Below, piece after piece: positions 13,001-26,400 of a DNA stretch of 35,000 bases. The DNA is from Cristatella mucedo. Lineage: Eukaryota > Bryozoa > Phylactolaemata > Cristatellidae. Positions within the stretch are counted from its first letter, which is position 1. Each line of letters begins with the position of its first letter. A program made the position numbers and the translations under genes. Under the pieces are notes generated by a model. That model was not told where the DNA came from. It worked only from the letters and a program-made list of their open reading frames with translations, and did not search any database. The stretch lies in the NCBI GenBank assembly GCA_009760855.2, contig WPIO01000005.1, forward strand, positions 6,310,001 through 6,345,000. Direction: 5' to 3'.

Positions 13001-16000
13001 GAGAACTGACATGTGTGGCAGCTAACAGACAAGACGAGCAGCAAATGTGTGAAATAATTGCAGCCGTTTGACTGCACTTGCCGGGAGTCCTGAATAAAAG
13101 GAATTTTTGTACTCATGCATTTGTGGTACGGCTTCTTGAGTACAAAAATTCCTTTTATAACTATTATGTTTATAATTTTTATAATTAATTTTATAATTTT
13201 TATAATTAATATCATTCCTAGATATTAATGCTGCTTCTAATATTCGTGAACTATGCATTAACAATATATATATATATTATATATATATATATATAATATA
13301 TATATCTATTATATATATAACTATCTAATATATGTATATATATCTAATACATATATTAGATATATATATAGAAGATTATATATATATAATCTTCTTATAT
13401 ATCTTCTATTCGGTCTTTGTTACAGGTGAAATGGTCGACCCAGGAGCAGTTTTTAGTGAAAGCAGTGTCCTTGCACTGTTGCAAACATATCAACAACATT
13501 CATCTGGATATAACTTTTGGTGCAATCCCGCGAGTACAGCAGCAAGTGTGGCAGCACCAACATCTCCGGCTTCACCTGCATTGTATCTGCAAACACCGAC
13601 ACCTTTTCAGCATGTGAGTAATTCAAATCAGTCGTGTGCATGTATGCATGCAAGTTTTCCGATGCGTCGTTCTGTAACATTTGTTCGGGGTGCTATTTAC
13701 ATGGACGAGTTGGTCATTTATGCACTATTGTAGGCTAGGTAAACTGAGGCTGATGGGAGCCGAGCGGCAGTGTGGATGCAGGGTGGAGAAGGGGAGGTGT
13801 ATGGGATGGGATGGAGAAAAAGTGAGGAGTAGAGGCTGGCAGGCAGAGACAGACAAGGGGAGGGAGAGAACCAGTGACAGCAGGAGGTGAGTTGCACGTT
13901 TATATGAGCAAGTACTACAGCACTGCTCTCAGTTCTTTTCATCTCCGAAAGATCAGGCTGATTCGTTGGAGCAGCATTTCAGTGCAGCACCCGCTAGTAG
14001 ACTATACCTACCTGTATATATCTCATCCTGTCGGTTTGATCGGTTGGCGCAGCATTTCAGCATCATTTCCGTGCAGGATCATCTGGTAGACTAGACTTAC
14101 CTCTATATATCTCATCCTGTCCATGCTCTATCTTCATGCATATCACCTAAGCAGCATGTCCTAGATGATTGCTCTCATTTTCAGCAAGTAGTGCAGCTGT
14201 ATATTGAGCAGAGTGCGTATAGATGCATAATAATGAACGCATGGGCATAGTGAGGCGACTAGTTTGTGCATATGCATCCCAAATGGAATGCAATGTATCT
14301 TCTGCTACGTCACCAAGTAAAAAAGACTAATTGGGTGATATGGAGCAGAGTTTTTTAAAGCCCACTCTAAGCCTAAGCAGTATGCATGCGGTAGCCAACA
14401 GACTTCATCTCACGCAACAAAGAGACCGTGAGATGCATAGCTGAGCCAGCGGCGCAGTCGAGAAAATGAGTTGTATAGAAGTATCAAGCCAGGACGGCTG
14501 AAAATAATGTACAGTAGGCATAGTCGGCAGCAGGAGACTAGATAACGTTGTTTAAGCCACGGCAGGCCTTATGGGTCAGTGTAAAACTATGTATCCATTG
14601 ATCAACCCCCCTATTGCCGCTGTATTTAGCAAGATCATGGCTGAACCTCTAGAATTTGTTGACTAGCCTTTTAAGCCATATTCATCATCAGCTTCAGTGG
14701 CTTTATGACGTTTTTGGTAGCCCAGCCAAAATTGAATTGTAGTAATCCAGCCTAGACAGAACCAAGGGCTGAGCTAGCTAAATTTTTGTTGCATAATAGT
14801 AGATAATTACTAATTTTAGATAAAGATCGGATGTTACGGTTAGCTGTGGATACAGTCTTCATAATTAAACTTTCAAAATGTAGGCAGTTGTAAAAGAAGA
14901 CTCATAATAAATTCTGAGCTTATGGGGATTGTCGAGGAACAGCATCACCAATTGGAAGAGCAAAGACTCCTAGTTCAGCCAAAAGCTTAAGGTGTCCTAT
15001 GAGTAGGGGTACGGTTATACCTTTGCTTAGTTTTAGGACATATAGGATCGAATGTCTGCAAGGCAACCATTCAGTTTATCTATCGCTTCAGCAGATCCTG
15101 ACATTTTGAACAACAAATACGGCTGGGTATCGTCAGCGCATAGAAGTGAAATCCAATTCAATGGCCCCAATCTCTTTTCCCATCCAACGGCCCCAATCTC
15201 TTTTCCCAGAGACTTGATATAAATTAAGAACAGCGAAGGACCGAGAACAGACCCTTGTGGAACTCCAAATGTGACTGGTCTGGTAGATTTGACCACCACA
15301 TGACAGGGATTGACCACTATCGGAAAAGTACGATTTGAACCATGCCTGTGCTTAGTACGAGCTAGTTTGGCCCAGCGGTTAAGGTGTTCAAGGTCTGGCC
15401 AAGGTCGGGAGAGGGGTCGAGCCCCATGGCATATGTAAAGCCTTTTAGCCTTTATTTAGTCTTCTAGACCGATCATTTTCAATCGTTAAAGTAGGATATC
15501 GTGATCAACAGTGTTAAATGCAGCTAATAAATAGATCCAGCAGGGCCGAGGAAGTGACATTCCTGTCATTGTTGCTTCATTTCATGTTGTTGGTTATAAA
15601 GAGGAGAGAAATCCCTGCTAAAGATTTTCTGAAAATTTGTTCTTTTTAATCAGTTCTACAAGCTGTTTAGCGATAATCTTTCGAGACTCTTTGACAACAA
15701 AGAAAGAAAGGTAACACGGCGTTCGTTTGCTAGGACTGCTGAATCTTATCCAGGCCTTTTAGGTGTTGGTCGAACATTGGCTGATTTCAAAGACTTTGGA
15801 ACATTCCCATTATTCAGAGAAGCATTACTAATCTTAGTTATGGCTGGACTAAGTTTGTCTGCGAGTGCAGACCAGAGTGAGGATGGTGTAGAGTCATCAG
15901 GAGCACAAGGTAGCCACTTTGTATACGTAAGCCTCGGAAATTCCTTAAGGAAGTTCACAGGTTTCAACAGTTGCTTTATTAGTAGGAGGGAGCTTTATGG

Positions 16001-19000
16001 AGGCACGAATAGGTACAATTTTTTCAACAACAAAGGCTGGAAACCCTTCGGCCGAGCCGATAGTATCCGGGTTGTTAAATCTTTTGGTTTGGAAAGCAGA
16101 ATGAGTTGGAAAGCAAATTATTCACTGACCTATACATTTTTTGGGGGCTGGCTTGTAGGATTTTAGTATTCGAGTGAAACAACAAACCCTGGCAATTCTA
16201 AGCTTCCGGGTGTAGATAAGAAGGACCTATTTGAAATTGGATAGATTGTCGAGGGATCCAGACTTCTTTAAGCAGTGTTCAAGCCAGCGCTTCACACGGC
16301 ACGTCTTGAATTTTTAAATTGAAAGGAATCTCCTTGACTTTGTACTGTACACAGACAGAATATAAGGGAGCATGCTGGTCAAGAGCATTCCTAAGTTTCA
16401 TGTTAACCCGAACAATCATGGCAGCTGTGACGGACTACATTTTTATCGGTTTCCCTCTATTTTATTGTTTAGCTCTCATCACTTGGAATCATGTTGATGC
16501 CACTGCTGCTGAAGCCTACCTTGGACCAATCTCTTCTGCTCTTAAAGGTTAGCTAAGGTCAAAGCCAAAAAATACCTAGGTATCCATAGGCTGGTCCCTT
16601 AATGCTGTTGCTTTCTCTCACTTACTTTTATTTGAAAACTGTATTTACTGACTATGCCGTCTAGGTTTGGGGTATTTACTATGCTCAGGGAGAGATTGTG
16701 TTTGCCAGCAGACCGTTTTTCTTGGTTTTAGGAGCTGCAGCATCATCAGCTGTCTCTCATGGAGCCAGTGTCCGGTGAGTCAGGGAGGAGCTCGCCGGCA
16801 TCCTACCCTGCATCCAATTCGTTCCTGGCACCGCTGCCACCACCACCGTTTGCCAACCTAACTTGTGGGACAGCATCAGCTGACGATTCAGCCGTGGCCC
16901 GACATAGAAGTTCGGCCGAGCTTTGCAATGTACAGAAAGCCAAAGCCAATGCTGCTGCTGCCTCTAGCCGTGGAGGATCGTCACCACTGCCACCTGTCGT
17001 TGCCACTCCCTCCCCGGGGTAAGCTGTGCATGGCCGACTGCTGCTTTTTATTCTTTTTATCAGAGGAACTATTGACAGTTAGCTGTTGTCCATGATCACG
17101 CTGCCATCAAAGCTTGCTTGTGAAGATCGAAGGCTTTACTAGACCTTTGATAGCTTACGGCATTAAAGTTTGACCATGCTAGTGCCACATTTATAAATGC
17201 TCCACTTCTTTTTGAAAGGTGCTGCGACATGACCTGAGGCTAATGACATATTGATGATGTTAGTTATGCATGGCAGCAGCAGATCAATGCAACGTAGGAG
17301 CAGGACAGTGGGAATAGGGTCCAGAGAACTTGTTGTCTTCTTTGATTGAGATACGAACTTCAGGACTAGATCACTAGTGACCTGCTTTAAATGTAGACAT
17401 TAAAGTGCAGCCAGGAATCAGGGAACAGCATTCTAGTGGGGATTTTGTCATCGCATGGATAGACTCCCTGATCTTGTCTATCTTCTGCACAAAGAATCGA
17501 GAGAATCGATCGGCTAGATCATCACAAGGATCATCAGGTAAGGAGCTAATCTGGGAGTGGTTGAGGAGATGGTTGATCGTCGACATCAGCATTTTTTTGA
17601 TTGTGCATCTGTGATTCAACAATGTTTTTATAGAAGCTAGACTTGGCCTTTGCTAGGATCGATTGGTACGACCTACAGTAGTCTTCATGTGCCTGTCGAT
17701 GGACAGTCAGTCCTGATCTTTTGTATGCTTTTTCAAGCTCTTGCTTAGTAGACCTGGCTAGTTAGTCTGTGGTAAACCATAGGCCGTCTGGGTGAGAGCA
17801 CACAGTGCGCTTTGTCAGAGGTGCAAACTCATCGAGCGTGTCAGCTAGTGTTGTGTTGTAGCTATCCACCAATGATGACAGATCGGAGGGAGAACTGACC
17901 AGCAGAGGCGAAGCAGATATTCTCGCACGGACAGCATCGATGTCAAGGGTCTTAAGGTTACACGATTCACAGGTTATTTTAGAGGAGGTAGGCACACACC
18001 CATCTTGGCACAACGTCCCAAACCCATGAACTAGGGTTCATCCAGAAGCAAATAATTGCAAAGCAAATGGGGTTTAATGCATCTTGTAAATACCTTTGAA
18101 TTTGAATATACATATGTCATGTGAATATTTTAGGGTAATTATGTATTACAAAAATGTGCATGCACACGCATACACTCATGCACATATCGGAATGTGGACA
18201 AGTCTCAGTAGAAACTTGCAAGTAAAATTTATTTGAAAAGTATCAAACTGTTATTTCAATGCTCCAGTTACTTGTCAATTTAGCAGTCATCCTCACAACC
18301 TCACCACTAGGTGATTGGGGAAGCTTACATTCCTTGACGAACGGCCTTTGGAAATGGGCAAGATGCTTGTGATATGCGTACATCACTTTGCTTACACCGG
18401 CTTTTTCTTGTTTTTAGGCTCGGTTTGCTTCCTGTTGATACTCCGAGTCCCATCGCTGTGGACTCCGCCCCATTCATAACGCCTGCAGTTGCTGTTGCTC
18501 ACCTGGAGCCACCTGCGCCCGTGAAGAAGGTACGGCTAGTGGAGTCAGCTTGGCATTCCTAATGAAGCGTGTGGAGGAGGGAGATGGATTCGCACGCAGC
18601 GATGCTGACCTAGTGTCGGTGGGCGTGGCTCTTCTTGCCTTTTCTCCCTGCACCAGTAGCCCGCGTGGAGATAATAGGCAGGGGTCACGTGTATTGGAAG
18701 TAATTCTGAACAGCTCTGACGAACCAATAGAGCAAGGGATGGAAACAGAAAATGTCTTGTTGCTTGCATGGATCTATAAATACAGAAAGGCGCTAGCAGC
18801 TCATTAAGAAGCCCATAGTGACCAGTCAATCTTAGCAGCCAAGAGGTATTCTGCGATGTTAGCAATTTCTTGGCACCTGTCACGGCTTGTTCAAGTGCAC
18901 CAGAACGAAAGCCGATGAGCAAACTATTAATGCATAGTAAATACAAAAGTGGAGCTTGTAACAATGGCCCCTGCAAATGCTCCCACCCCATAAGATGCCG

Positions 19001-22000
19001 GTCACTGATACAAATTTACCACTCATAATTATTTGGTTAGACAAAGAGGTTCAGGTAATATATTGTGCAAAAGGGGGGCATATAACTCAAAAAAGACACC
19101 CACTTACCGACCGTACGACCCACTTACCGACCGTACGAAGCATGCAGGCACGACCGTTAATCTAAAGGCACCAGCAAATTAAAGCTCGCTAGGTGGACTG
19201 TCTGATAATAACAATAATAGGTCGTTTGTACAGTGCTCTAAGAAAACTAATTCTCTATTCAGGCACTTTAATGCAAAAGAATCATTAACCAAGGGTTGGT
19301 GACATGTACCGTGACTGGACAAGCAAAGGAGGTACGTGTATGGAAGGGCTTTGCCCAATTAAAAAAAATGCCACCTTTGAGATGTTTGGAGGATATCCCA
19401 TATTCGACAATCAATCGGTGGAGCAAGCCACTGCAGGAGCAGTAATAGCAGCAGCCGTAGGTCAGCAAGTTTCTGGAACTCTGCCGAGATGGGAGTGGCC
19501 GTGATCGAGCAGGGAAGTCAAGCTGCTCCTGCTGCTGCTGCTGCTCTACCGTAGGGCCACCGAGCTTGGCTCCGGCCTACTGAATGACGTTGTTCAGTTG
19601 GATACCGTGTAGCCAGTGCCGGTGACTGCCAAAAGGCCCAAAGTTTGAGCTCCTCATCGAGGCATTGGCACCGAGGCGGACTCAAATCAGTAGGCTGCAT
19701 TCTGATGGCCTACGATCCTCGTTAGTTACCTGCCAAAATGACATTGTTGAACACAAGCGTGCAGGTCGTTACATACGATCGTTACCTGCCGTACGGACTG
19801 TTGCCGAACGCTTTACGCTCACCCAAGCTGCCGCTCTAGGGTGCGCTGATTTTTATTGCAGGTCCCCGGCGTCACCAGGAAAGGGTCGGGTGTTGGTGTG
19901 AGCAAGCTGGTGTTCAGCCAGTCCACGTCGAATGCTCGCCATGAAATGGATCTGAGCACGCCGAGCCTTCTGCCTGCGCTCACCAGTGGGCACCTGCATA
20001 ATTCCCAAACTGTGCGGAGGAGCTCGAGGATATTTGCCAATAAAAACTCGAGCTCGGTTAAGGTTGGTTTGCCTACACGGCATGGCGGTTAATCCTAGTG
20101 TGCAATTCAACACACACACTGAACTGTTTTGGCCCAGTGGTTAAGGGGCTCGCCTCGACCAAGGTCTAGCCGAGGTCGTGGGCTCAAGCCCCGTGGCATA
20201 TGTGAAGCACCTGTATAGAGATTAAGTTCTCTTAGGGCGCTATACGAATGAATTTTTTGTATTTTACTTCGTGCACGTTAAACTAGTGGAGCGTATAGCA
20301 TTGCTCTGCGTTTCGCACCGCTTCATCTCACGAAATCATTGTTCGCACCTGTGCTCAGCGGCGGTTTTTGCGGTTCCAGGAGAACAACGGTAAAACGCAG
20401 GGCCATCCGAAAGCGTTTGGCTCGAGGTCCGCTGCACACCGAAGCCGCTCAACCAAGTCCGACGACGAGCTGAACGAGTTGAACAAGCGCAGCATCGGAG
20501 GCGACAGCAAGCGACACGCTTTCGACACGCCGCAGCAGCAGATCGAACAGCTGCAGCTGCAGTCTGCTAGTAAGTGCCCTTGCGAGCGCTCGGAGCGTCC
20601 GCTGCCATGCGCCCGAGCACTGAAGGCTCTCAGCTCGGCCCGGCAACCTTCGTTGCAGGTGGCTGTGTGGTGACATTTATTTTTTCCTATTTTTGTGTCG
20701 GCCCAGCCCGTGAGACGTGCACGCTTGTCAGCTGGTCGCGCTTGGCGTTGCAGTGAATCTTCTAAAGCTGCTGCGGCACGTCGGCGAAGGGTACTTGGCA
20801 CTGCAGCAGTACCGCTGCAAAAAAGCCGTTGAAGCCTTTCTGTCCGTTCCGGCGCCGCATTTGAAGACGGGCTGGATGATGTCACATCTTGCCAGAGCCT
20901 GGTTTGAGATGAGCGACTACCGAAAGGTATAAGGCAGTCCAGCCACATTGCGGCTTAGCAGTGGCAAAGAAGTGGCACAGCAGCTTTGCTAATGGCAATG
21001 TTTATAGAGAGCGCCACAGCAGCAGCAATAGCCGCCGCTGCCGCGATTGCGATAGATATGTGTGTGAGAGGTAAAGAAGGCCACTACCGTTTTTCACCAT
21101 GACACTGCCGTTTCGGAAGTGTGCTCAAAATTGATGCCCCGCAGAGGCTGAGGGATTTCGTTCTGCCAATTGTCGGTCTCCGTCAGGCTGACGAAGTGTT
21201 CAGAGAAGTACGAAAGATGGCGCCCTTTCAGCTGGAAGACATGGAAGTCTTCAGCACCACTCTGTGGCACCTGCAAAAGGACGTCGCCCTCTCGGCCCTA
21301 GCACTTGAACTAGGCGGCATCGAGGTGAACTCGCCCGAGGTATGCGGCTGCATGCACGGTGCTTTTGCCGGGTTCAATGCGCCATTTCGGAATGAGGCAT
21401 TTGGTGCGTGCACGCTGCCCCGTTCTTTGCTTGTTGTTCGTTGGCCTGATGACAAGCCTGAAAAGGAGGGAAACCCCCTTACAGTAGGGATAGGGTTCCC
21501 TGAATGCATTGGAAAAGACAGCTAGGGCATGCACTGGTCGTCGGGATTTGGGCAGTTGATTGGTTACACGCTTGTAGAAGTAGCACAGGCTCTGTTCTTC
21601 TCTCGAGCAGTATACAATCTCGTGGGTGGTAAATTCAGCAGTGCCAGGTAGTTTGGTAGACACCGGATGCTGCCTCCCATGTCGGGGTTGGATGTGGAAT
21701 GAAGAGGCCACTGACGTTTTGGCCATAGCTGTTTCGTCTGCCGTCATGCTGAGACCTCTTGCCCACCAAAGTCAGGGAATGCCATTAACCGACGAAATGA
21801 TGGCTAGCAAAGGAAATATTACGTTGATTAAATGTTTAGTGAAGGTACTGAGCATTTTAGCCTAGGCTGCTGAATTGCATGTTCGGATATCAGTATGCTG
21901 GGAGCTGCTAAGGCTTCCCACTGCAGCTGCTAGCCTGTCAAGATGAATGTCAAGTGAGTGGTAAGAATAAACACCACGTATTACGTATCCAGAAACAGTG

Positions 22001-23459
22001 GGCTTGTTGGGGAGTCTTCTAGAACTATATATATAATAACCAAACCGGCATTCAAGTAGACACCAGCTGCTTTGAGTAGTATTAAAATGGTGAATGCTAT
22101 ATTAAGACAACTAGACATTTTTTCGTGATATTTCTGCATAGTAACCTGCGTTTTAACACATTTATATTTTTATTTGCCGTACTCACTATGCATATATATA
22201 TACCTATATATATATATATACCTATATATATATATACCTATATATATATATATATACCTATATATATGTATATACAAATATGCGGTTTATAATACACACA
22301 CACATTTTTTGTGGCTAAGCACCTGGCTACCGATAGGGTTGGGGCAATACGAGGGACTTTAGTGCTCCACCTCCACTGCATACAAATATGCGGTTTATAA
22401 TACACACACACATTTTTTGTGGCTAAGCACCTGGCTACCGATAGGGTTGGGGCAATACGAGGGACTTTAGTGCTCCACCTCCACTGCACAGCAGTTTAAA
22501 AAATTAAAAATATAATTCATTTGCTTAGTGGTGTAAGAGATCTTAATCTCTCTCCAGGCCCTTTACTTATGCCGCAGGGCTTGAGTCCACGATGTCGATG
22601 TTAAAGGCGAACACCTAACCCCAGGGCGTTGATGGTGGCTAGGTTGTTGTCAAGGCTTTGTCCTGCTTGCTCATTCTTATGCTCTTTCCCTCTGAGCACT
22701 CCCTAGGCCTGGCTGGTTGCAATGGTGCACCACAACACTTGCTCTGTTGGTAGGTGTGGTGCGTGAGAGGCAATTGCTTCAGCCTTCAGAAGGAACACGA
22801 GACAGCCATAAAATTCTTCCAGCGGGCGATCCAGGTTTGCTTGCAGCCTCAGCGCTCTAGCATCTAGTTCAAGGTGTTGGCTTACAATTTTGGCCTGCCT
22901 GCTGCCTGCTTGCTGCTGAGTCCACGTGCGCGGCTCTCGCCTGCCTCTAGCATGTCTCAGTGTGTCACTGAGAGCGGCACTGCTTTGTAGGTGAACCCCG
23001 AGTTCTCCTATGCATACACACTTCTGGGACACGAGTACACGCTCTTAGAAGACTTCGACAAAGCCATGTCGTGCTTTCGAAATGCCATACGCATTGATCC
23101 CAGGCGCTATAACGCATGGTCAGTGGCGCGCTTCTACGAGCAAGAGCTCTGAGACTTGCTGCCACTGTCGTTGCTCCACTAGTCTGACCGACTCAGTCAG
23201 TCAGCCGTGCACGTTTGAGCAGTCATTTGAATGGCGCTCGTATTCGCTAGGTATGGCGTTGGTCTTATCTACTACAAGCAAGAGAAATTCGCTTTGGCTG
23301 AGGCACACTTCAAGAAGGCTTTGTCCATAAGCCCTCAGAGCCCTGTGCTTCTTTGCCACATTGGCGTGGTGAGTCTGACCTTGCTGCTCTGCACTGTATG
23401 ATTGGCTGCTCTGCACTGTATGATTGGCGCATGCATGTCTATGTGTGGATATGCTTGTG

Positions 23460-23492
<33 letters not shown>

Positions 23493-26400
23493 GCGCGCGT
23501 GCGTGCGTGCGCGCGCGCGTGCGAGCTCGTGTGCAGACTTCGGTTGGCATGCACTGACTCATGTGATAGTACTGAAGCTATCAGACGGCCAGCGGCATGC
23601 TGAGGACCTAAGGTGCTGTGCTACTCGTGGACGTTGGTCATTGGTATTCTGGTTGGCTGCCACTCTTAGCAGGAATATGCCTGCCTACCTGCACCGTGCG
23701 AACGTTTTTGGAGCTGGGTGCTAGTCAGCACAAATCACTCTCGGAGTGCAATGAAGTGGCCTGGCTGAACGAGCCGCTAGTAGGCTGCTGCCTGCTTGCC
23801 AGCACCGTTTACCTCAGCTGAGGAAGTGGCTTTGCTGCACTCATCGTTTGTTTCGAAGTCGAGAGGGGGGCCGTTCTGCATTAATAGTTTGCCCCGGTGG
23901 TTAGGGTGTGCTCACGTCGAACAAAGGTCAAGGTGAATGCATTTTTTGATGACCCAAGGTCGTGTGCTTGAGCCCGTGGCATATATGAAGCACACGATTA
24001 GAGAGTGAGTTCTCTTAGGGGTATATTCAAATGAAGGTAATGTTATATAGACGTTTATTTATTTATTTATTTATTATGTAGACGTGAAGTCAGGAACATC
24101 GAGTTTACTGTCGCTAGGAGTGGCTGAGTTGAAGACGGCATTCAGATGCTGTGATAGGCGTTGCTGCCGGCGGCTGCTTTTTCTGTAGGATTGGTGCTTG
24201 AGCAACTGGCAACATGACTCTGCGATGGGAGTGCTTGCAGCATGTGTAAGATACCGGGTTCAGTCCCCAGTATCTCCATTTGTTTAATGTCCTTAGAAAT
24301 GGCTGAGTTGCTAGGGTTTGAACCTATCGTAGTGGAGGTCGTAGGTTTGATTCCCATGTCGATAAGGTGAACATTTCTATTTAATTAGCCCCAAAAGGTG
24401 TTGTATGGCACATCTATGTACATCTAACTGAGGGCTCAGCTGCTCGGATGTGATTCTATTTTTGCATTCTGCATGCCAAGGGAAAGCGCAGGCAGATTTT
24501 TATATCAAGCAAGCTTACCCTGCCGACTTCAGTTGGGCGCTGTTAGTCCATTTTTTTGACGTGTCAAGTCTGTGACTAGTGACAGAATGTCGAAAGAGAG
24601 TCGAAAAAAAAGAAAGAGCGTCGGTTTAGCTTTCGCGAGCCTCCCCCCATTCGTACTCGTCCGGACTCAAAGGAGCAGCGTGCTGCTGCTTTTTAGGTAC
24701 AGCACGCCCTGTCGAAGCCTGACCTGGCACTTTCAACTCTCAACATGGCACTAGCCGTGGACCCGAAGAACCCGCTATGCAAGTTCCACAAGGCCACCGT
24801 GCTGCTGGCCAAGGACCGCCTGCAGGAGGCGCTGCTCGAGCTCGAGGAGCTTCGCGACGTCGAGCCCAAGGAGTCGCTCGTTTACTTCCTGATGGGCAAG
24901 GTACACAGTGGCGCATGCGCGCCGGCCTCCTAGCCTCCTCCTAGCCCCCAAGCCACGCTGTGCCGCCTGGGGCGCCGGCTTCTCATGCAAGCTACTGTTG
25001 CAGTCACGCTGGTCGTGAAATGGCCGTTGCTGCCGCTCTTTCATCTCTCTCTCTCTCTCTCTCTCTTTCTCGTGCGGCGCTGCAGCATGTCGCCTACGGT
25101 GCAACGACTCGCCGGCAAGGTTGCCCAGTGTTACAACAACGGGCTCTTACCGGGGCATTGGCAAATAATTACAAGCCCGACTGTGCTCCTTCTGCTTGCG
25201 CATTGTCTCCCCTGCTTGCTCATTGTCCCCCCTGCTTGCTCATTGTCTCTTCCTGCTTTCTCATTGTCTCCCACTGCTCGCTTAACTTCACTGCTCGCCG
25301 ATATTAGCCCTTGCTGTCCTTGCACTGCGTCCGAATGTAGCTTGTGCTTGCTCGGAACCCGATTCAGGTCCACAAGAAGCTCGGCAACAGCCACCTGGCG
25401 CTGCTCAATTACTCGTGGGCCATGGACTTGGACCCGAAAGGTGCGAACAACCACATCAAGGAAGCGATCGACAAGCGCTACGTCAACGACGACGAGCTGC
25501 TCAGCTCGCCAGGTTGGTACCGACACGGGTTACCAGAACTCCTACCGCCATGCCCTCCTCCACCCCAGGGTGTGGGTAGCAGGTGAAGGGGAGGAAAGCT
25601 GCTGTAAGAAAGAGGCACAGGCTTTATATCTGAGGCAAGTTTGCTTGAGTATCCAGCTCTTTTCCAGACGACAGTCCGGAAGGTTCGAAAAATGGGTACA
25701 CATTTTGAAATTTGTGGTACCTAAATAAAGAAAACCTAGTTGTAAATGCAATTCCAAATTTTGGTGGTTTACAGATGACCAGAACATGGTAAATTAAATT
25801 ATTTTGCAAGAAATATTTACACCGGAAGTAGTACATAGAGCTCAACAAAATGATTTTCTTCGAAAAATAATAGTACCCGAACTACGTTGCTTTTTGGGGA
25901 ACTTTGTAAATATAGGCTGCTCAGCCCTAAGCGGACCCATAGAACATCAACTATGAAAAAGCGGTAAGCTTTCAAATAATGACACACCCCTCAAGGTCAA
26001 CCGCCTGACTGGTAATTATAACAATCAAAAAGCCTACACCTATCGCTCCGGATGTAGCCACGCCCCCATAGCTCATAGTTACCTTCGGGAAACAGCTATC
26101 CAAGGCCCTAAGAGGCATTATGGAAGACTGGGTATCTTCTCAACTTAATTGCAGGTGTGTAATGCTTATCATGCTGCTTAACCCACAGGATAAAGACTTA
26201 ATCTGATTGCGACCATGTGGCTTGAAGTGAGGTCTTCAGTCATCGATGCAAGAATGGAATTCAGCCTTTCAATCAGAGCTCACTATCCAAAAACTGCTAG
26301 CCCAAGAACAGCCTCTTATAAAGGCACTAGATAAGTGAGAATTGTATGTAATAATAATAATAGTAGTACACTTGATATAGTGTCCTCAGAGAACTCATTC

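Noticed and set aside
16732-16774. Short version of CDC27 exon 6 ending at the GTGAGT at 16775
   Set aside because: It would leave in phase 1, while exon 7 needs two bases from upstream; the longer exon to 17018 keeps the frame.
22238-22489. An 83-codon minus-strand frame with an internally repeated 36-residue unit
   Set aside because: The repeat comes from the 108-bp tandem DNA duplication, and the frame lies in an intron with no family match.
23335-23562. Arg/Ala/Thr-repeat open frames over the GTGC tract
   Set aside because: They are translations of a simple repeat lying within a CDC27 intron.
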